From: Frisingicoccus sp009929615
GTDB lineage: Bacteria; Bacillota; Clostridia; Lachnospirales; Lachnospiraceae
Assembly (NCBI GenBank): GCA_028692275.1
Contig: JAQUXR010000003.1
Location: forward strand, 62,001 to 126,000
Length of the DNA: 64,000 nt
Direction of reading: 5' to 3'
Shown: piece after piece, positions 60,668 to 64,000 of the stretch
Layout: every line of letters starts with the position of its first letter
Numbering within the stretch: the stretch's first letter is position 1
Position numbers and translations under genes: made by a program
Notes under the pieces: model-generated
The model's input: the letters and a program-made list of their open reading frames with translations, nothing else
What the model was told of the DNA's origin: nothing
The model's database searches: none

Positions 60668-60733
60668 ATGGAAAGTAAACTTGACATTTCCGCCATCCGG
60701 TTCTATAATGTAGGTATGGAAAGTAAACTTTCC
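60668..60733 (+). promoter_or_regulatory. Consensus promoter of the XRE/membrane protein operon, flanked by duplicated operators
   Basis: TTGACA (60681-60686) and TATAAT (60704-60709) are exactly 17 bases apart, a perfect sigma-A promoter. ATGGAAAGTAAACTT occurs twice, at 60668-60682 (touching the -35 box) and 60716-60730 (at the start site). The second copy is part of GGAAAGT-AA-ACTTTCC, a 16-base inverted repeat. This is what an autorepressor site looks like. Confidence 0.75.
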
Positions 60734-60751
60734 ACAGAGAGGAGGTCTATC

Positions 60752-60955
60752 GTGAAAAATCGTTTAGAAGAAATCCGCAAGGAACATGGACTAAAACAGG
60801 AGGATTTAGCAACCATTCTCGAGGTCTCCAGACAGACCATTGGCTCTCTGGAAAACGGCCGTTATAACCCTTCCATTCTCCTGGCTTTTAAGATTGCCAG
60901 ATACTTTGATATGCAGATTGAAGATATTTTTATCTATGAGGAGGAGCTTTTATGA
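60752..60955 (+). CDS. XRE-family helix-turn-helix regulator (small Cro-like)
   Basis: A 67-residue one-domain regulator beginning KNRLEEIRKEHGLKQEDLA, with the HTH recognition region VSRQTIGSLENGRYNPSI and ending in FDMQIEDIFIYEEE. I choose GTG 60752 because GAGAGGAGG lies six bases upstream; a longer frame upstream runs through the promoter. It probably represses its own promoter through the flanking palindromes. It overlaps the membrane protein gene by four bases (ATGA). Confidence 0.88.
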   Translation: MKNRLEEIRKEHGLKQEDLATILEVSRQTIGSLENGRYNPSILLAFKIARYFDMQIEDIFIYEEELL

Positions 60956-61383
60956 AATCAAAAAAATTAAATTATTTAACAGCGGTCGCCGGTCTTATTC
61001 TGGCAGGCATCGGTTTATATCTTGTAAAAACCCAGACATCACCTGCCGGTCTTATGCTGACACTCCCCTATATATGTGTTGGTATCGGATGTGGTTTTTT
61101 CGGACATGGTATGGGGAATATCATTTCCCACAATATTATGAAAAACTATAAAGATGAATATAAACAGATGGAAATTGAAAAAAATGATGAACGTAATATC
61201 GCCATATTGAATGCTTCCAAAGCCAAAGCCTATGATATTATGGTGTTCGTCCTGGGTGCTCTGATGATATCACTGGCACTGATGAATGTGGATTTAATTG
61301 TAGTGCTGCTTCTTGTCTTTGCCTATCTCTTTATTCAGGGCTCAGCCATCTATTACCGCTCAAAATTTGATAAAATAATGTAA
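60952..61383 (+). CDS. Small membrane protein co-transcribed with the XRE regulator
   Basis: A 143-residue protein with two pairs of hydrophobic helices (about 8-25, 33-50, 96-112, 116-131) separated by a charged cytosolic stretch with KNDERNIAILNASKAKAYD. Related to the DUF2178-like/DUF6442-like families that sit after small XRE regulators in Firmicutes; I am not sure which. Function unknown. The HTH-membrane pair may act as a sensor-regulator unit, but this is inference. Confidence 0.7.
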   Translation: MKSKKLNYLTAVAGLILAGIGLYLVKTQTSPAGLMLTLPYICVGIGCGFFGHGMGNIISHNIMKNYKDEYKQMEIEKNDERNIAILNASKAKAYDIMVFVLGALMISLALMNVDLIVVLLLVFAYLFIQGSAIYYRSKFDKIM

Positions 61384-61389
61384 CTATCA

Positions 61390-61424
61390 AAAAATGCTTC
61401 GCCTTTTTCAGACGAAGCATTTTC
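61390..61424. terminator. Two-way terminator between the XRE operon and the uracil permease
   Basis: AAAATGCTTCG (61391-61401) pairs with 61413-61423 around an 11-base loop, with A- and T-rich flanks on both sides. It serves both convergent units. Confidence 0.8.
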
Positions 61425-61429
61425 TATGT

Positions 61430-62689
61430 TTACTCTTCTGCATCATTCGTCAAATGACATTTTTCCAAAATATAAAAGATAAGGCTTAAGGCCATACCGA
61501 CAATACATGCCAGCACCATGCCTTTAAGCTGGACATTGCCAATCTTTATCACGATACCGGAAAGTCCCGTGACAAAGGTGACCGAAGTCAGAATCAGATT
61601 TCTGGATTTCCCATAATCCACCTGAGCATCAACAAGAATACGAATACCGGATGCCCCAATCATTCCGTACAGTAAAAAGGAAATACCTCCAATAATCGGA
61701 TTCGGAATCGTCTGAATCACAGCCGCCATTTTCCCGATAAAGGAACATATAATCGAAATAATAGCCGCCCCTGCGATAACCCGTACACTGTAAACCTTTG
61801 TCACCGCCATAACGCCGATATTCTCACCATAGGTTGTGGTCGGAACAGAGCCTATAAAACCGGATAACATGGTTGAAAAATTATCTCCGAATAAGGAACG
61901 GTGAAGTCCCGGGTCTTTCAATAAATCTCTGCCTATGATTTTACTTGTAACAACCTGATGACCTATATGCTCCGAAGTGATAACCAGGATGACCGGAAGA
62001 ATAATGAGAATTGCTTCCAGACTGAATTTCGGTGTTTGAAAATTCGGCAGTGCAAAAAAGGGTGCGGCTTCTACCTGACTAAAGTCCACAATGCCACAGA
62101 TTACTGCTGCTGCATAACCGGAAAGCACGGCTATCAGAATCGGAATAACCGCCAAAAACTTTTTAAAGACGACGGAGCCAAATACTGCGACACCCAGAGT
62201 GACGCCAAAGACAATAAGGTTCTTTGCATCCAGTGTGTCATCTAACAAACCTGCTGTCTCCGCAGCTGAGCCGGCCAGTTCCAAACCAATCAATGCCACA
62301 ACCGGTCCCATGGCTGCCGGTGGCAGTACCACATCTATCCAGTTTGAACCGAACTTATAAATAATACCGGCCAGAATACAGCCGATAAAACCTACAACGA
62401 CAAAGCCTCCAAGGGCATAGGGATATCCCATCTCCTTAATAACTATGGTTGCCGGGGCAATAAACGCAAAACTTGAACCCAGATAAGCCGGCGCCTTTCC
62501 TTTCGTAATAAATATAAACAACAGCGTACCTACGCCATTCATAAACAATACAATCGCCGGATTAATTCCAAAGATCGCCGGTACCAGAACCGATGCTCCA
62601 AACATGGCAAATAAATGCTGTATGCTTAAAGGCAGTAACAGTTTAAATGGCACCTTCTCTTCCACCTGAATAATTCTTCTGCTCTCCAT
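61430..62689 (-). CDS. Uracil-xanthine permease family transporter
   Basis: A 419-residue NCS2 family permease with the QHLFAMFGASVLVP signature at the first helix and SVPTTTYGENIGVMAVTKVYS in the C-terminal half, close to UraA. It would import uracil with protons; xanthine-type substrates are a less likely alternative. I choose ATG 62689 with GGAGG upstream. It is divergent from the RclA-like gene. Confidence 0.9.
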   Translation of the reverse strand: MESRRIIQVEEKVPFKLLLPLSIQHLFAMFGASVLVPAIFGINPAIVLFMNGVGTLLFIFITKGKAPAYLGSSFAFIAPATIVIKEMGYPYALGGFVVVGFIGCILAGIIYKFGSNWIDVVLPPAAMGPVVALIGLELAGSAAETAGLLDDTLDAKNLIVFGVTLGVAVFGSVVFKKFLAVIPILIAVLSGYAAAVICGIVDFSQVEAAPFFALPNFQTPKFSLEAILIILPVILVITSEHIGHQVVTSKIIGRDLLKDPGLHRSLFGDNFSTMLSGFIGSVPTTTYGENIGVMAVTKVYSVRVIAGAAIISIICSFIGKMAAVIQTIPNPIIGGISFLLYGMIGASGIRILVDAQVDYGKSRNLILTSVTFVTGLSGIVIKIGNVQLKGMVLACIVGMALSLIFYILEKCHLTNDAEE

Positions 62690-62767
62690 AACCAACCTCC
62701 ACTACTTTACATTTTAACCCAATTATATCAAAAAAAATGCTTTTATACTACGATAACCCGATAGTGC

Positions 62768-62803
62768 TTGACATTTATTACTGTAACATTTATAATTACA
62801 GTA
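62768..62803 (+). promoter_or_regulatory. Consensus promoter of the RclA-like gene with an 8-bp inverted-repeat operator
   Basis: TTGACA (62768-62773) and TATAAT (62791-62796) are exactly 17 bases apart. TACTGTAA (62779-62786) and TTACAGTA (62796-62803) form a perfect inverted repeat across the spacer and -10 box, where a repressor would block RNA polymerase. TTAC-T-GTAA within it looks like the sites of BlaI/CopY-type repressors, but family assignment is uncertain. Confidence 0.7.
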
Positions 62804-62805
62804 TA

Positions 62806-62830
62806 AACTGAAACCAAAAATGTTTCAGTT
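62806..62830 (+). repeat. Leader hairpin before the RclA-like gene
   Basis: AACTGAAAC (62806-62814) pairs with GTTTCAGTT (62822-62830) around a 7-base loop, ending just before the GAGAAGGAGAAG ribosome site. It may stabilise the 5' end or tune translation. Confidence 0.5.
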
Positions 62831-62849
62831 GAGAAGGAGAAGTGGTATA

Positions 62850-64000
62850 ATGAAGAAGTATGATGTGATTATAATTGGTTTTGGTAAAGGTGGTAAAACA
62901 TTAGCAGGTAAATTTGCATCCGAAGGTAAAAAGGTTGCCCTCATTGAGAAAGATGAAAAAATGTATGGTGGTACCTGCATTAATGTGGGCTGTATTCCTT
63001 CAAAATCACTGGTAAACAGTTCTCAGGTGCCCCACAGTCATTCCCGAAGAAGTTTTCGCGATATGACAACTTTCTATAAAGACTCTATTGAAGAGAAAGA
63101 AAAACTCGTAACCATGCTTAGAAATAAGAACTACTATAAACTCCATGACATGAAACTGGTGGATGTCATTCACGGTGAAGCCTCCTTCCTTAGTACTCAT
63201 GAGGTACAGGTTGTGATGAGTGAAGAGCCGTTGGAACTTGAAGCTGAACAGATTATTATTAATACCGGTGCTACTCCGGTTATTCTTCCGATTAAAGGCA
63301 TCCCCGGCAACCCTTTTGTTTATACCAGTGCTTCTTTAATGGACTGCTCGACACTGCCTAAACATCTTGTTATTGTTGGCGGCGGATACATCGGTTTAGA
63401 ATTTGCTTCCATCTACAACGGTCTTGGCAGCGAAGTAACGGTTCTTCAAAATGAAGATATGCTGATTCTAAGAGAAGACAGAGATATGGCTGCTGCCATT
63501 CAGGAATCTCTTGAAGCCAAGGGTGTTATTTTCAAACTTGGTGCTCAAATTCATTCCATTGATGCCGAAAAAGATTTTGCTGTTGTAAGCTATGCCTGGG
63601 ACAGACGGGAACACAAACTTCCGGGGGAAGCCATTCTTCTCGCCACCGGACGGAAGCCGAATATTGAAGGTCTCCATCTTGAAAATGCCGGCATAAAAAC
63701 AACTGCCCGAGGTGCCATCGAAGTGAATGATAAGCTGCAGACGAATATTCCAAATATATGGGCTATCGGCGATGTCAATGGCGGTCTCCAGTTTACTTAC
63801 ATATCTTTGGACGACTCCCGTATTGTATGGTCTGCCCTTCATAATCAGGACTATGACAGACAGCTTCGAAAAGCCGTTCCCTACAGTGTCTTTCTCTCCC
63901 CTTCCTTTTCACGGGTTGGATTAAATGAAGATGAAGCCCGCAATGGCGGTTATGATTTCCGGGTAGTAAAAATGCCTGCTGCTGCCATTCCAAAGGCTCA
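62850..64000 (+). CDS. rclA: RclA-like FAD-dependent disulfide oxidoreductase (hypothiocyanous acid reductase type), 5' part
   Basis: The first 383 codons of a gene that runs off the right edge. The product starts KKYDVIIIGFGKGGKTLAGK (FAD fold), has MYGGTCINVGCIPSKSL with the redox pair Cys43/Cys48, an NAD motif VIVGGGYIGLEFAS, ATGRKPN and GGLQFTYISLDDSRIVW. The GFGKxGKTLA, CINVGCIP(S/T)K, LQFTYISLDD and VPYSVFxxPxxSRVG segments closely follow E. coli RclA as I remember it. RclA-type enzymes protect against reactive chlorine species and hypothiocyanous acid. The gene has a perfect sigma-A promoter with a palindrome at -10, suggesting stress-induced control. The rest, including the C-terminal dimer domain, is outside the window. 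Confidence 0.88.
   Translation, partial: MKKYDVIIIGFGKGGKTLAGKFASEGKKVALIEKDEKMYGGTCINVGCIPSKSLVNSSQVPHSHSRRSFRDMTTFYKDSIEEKEKLVTMLRNKNYYKLHDMKLVDVIHGEASFLSTHEVQVVMSEEPLELEAEQIIINTGATPVILPIKGIPGNPFVYTSASLMDCSTLPKHLVIVGGGYIGLEFASIYNGLGSEVTVLQNEDMLILREDRDMAAAIQESLEAKGVIFKLGAQIHSIDAEKDFAVVSYAWDRREHKLPGEAILLATGRKPNIEGLHLENAGIKTTARGAIEVNDKLQTNIPNIWAIGDVNGGLQFTYISLDDSRIVWSALHNQDYDRQLRKAVPYSVFLSPSFSRVGLNEDEARNGGYDFRVVKMPAAAIPKA

Noticed and set aside
1..64000. CRISPR arrays, tRNA or rRNA genes, insertion sequences, prophage
   Set aside because: I saw no regularly spaced repeats, no cloverleaf or rRNA sequence, no transposase or integrase motif.

Overview
The window looks like a chromosomal segment of a low-to-mid GC, spore-forming anaerobic Firmicute, most probably a gut Lachnospiraceae-type Clostridia. 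Supporting signs are a germination protease gene beside rpsT, strong AGGAGG ribosome sites, a T-box leader, a PanG-type pantothenate operon, several MATE exporters, a DUF1576 protein, a YbaN/ABC/YgbA-like operon, and compact operons with many 4-nt ATGA overlaps. I see no rRNA, tRNA, CRISPR array, insertion sequence or phage module. Most genes lie on the minus strand.

Layout. 1-1.1 kb: 5' part of gpr, rpsT with a TTG start, then a structured intergenic element. 1.1-8.8 kb: a TetR regulator convergent to a minus-strand cluster holding comEA, a response regulator, a histidine kinase, a GerMN lipoprotein, comEC and holA. 8.9-15.3 kb: a YdcZ-type membrane protein and the arginine operon argC-argJ-argB-argD, divergent from argG across a region with ARG-box-like sites. 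15.4-24.7 kb: a DUF1576 membrane protein and a metal-flavoured block: P1B-type ATPase with an altered TM4 motif plus DUF6110, an HMA/Cys-rich membrane protein, and the operon YbaN-ABC-ABC-YgbA-like-ZIP. 24.8-27.0 kb: a secreted Cys/His-repeat surface protein whose C-terminal part is now in another frame. 27.2-36.9 kb: aconitase family hydratase, thioesterase, AzlCD, AI-2E family permease, PAP2 phosphatase, radical SAM protein, MATE, cytidylate-kinase-like protein, RpiR regulator. 37.1-44.9 kb: glutamate dehydrogenase, then a complete pantothenate-to-CoA operon (panG-panB-panC-panD-coaBC-coaX) and pyrC. 44.9-53.9 kb: 3-hydroxyacyl-CoA dehydrogenase, WYL regulator, MATE, YkgJ-like protein, NSS transporter, DegV, MATE, AAA/DUF4143 protein. 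54.0-64.0 kb: aspS under a T-box, a LolD/FtsX-type ABC pair, homocysteine synthase, an XRE regulator with a small membrane protein, uracil permease, and the 5' part of an RclA-like flavoprotein reductase.

How it fits together. Amino acid and cofactor synthesis (Arg, Met, pantothenate/CoA, aspartyl-tRNA) dominates. The most unusual signal is regulatory. An identical 17-base site containing TTAGTT-CA-AACTAA lies close to the predicted transcription start of two unlinked ABC operons 34 kb apart, and a relaxed version sits at the HMA/Cys-rich gene; Fur-like 7-1-7 palindromes lie in the same metal block. Other promoters carry clear candidate operators (XRE, rclA-like, gdh/rpiR). All functional assignments come from reading motifs by eye; no database search was run.
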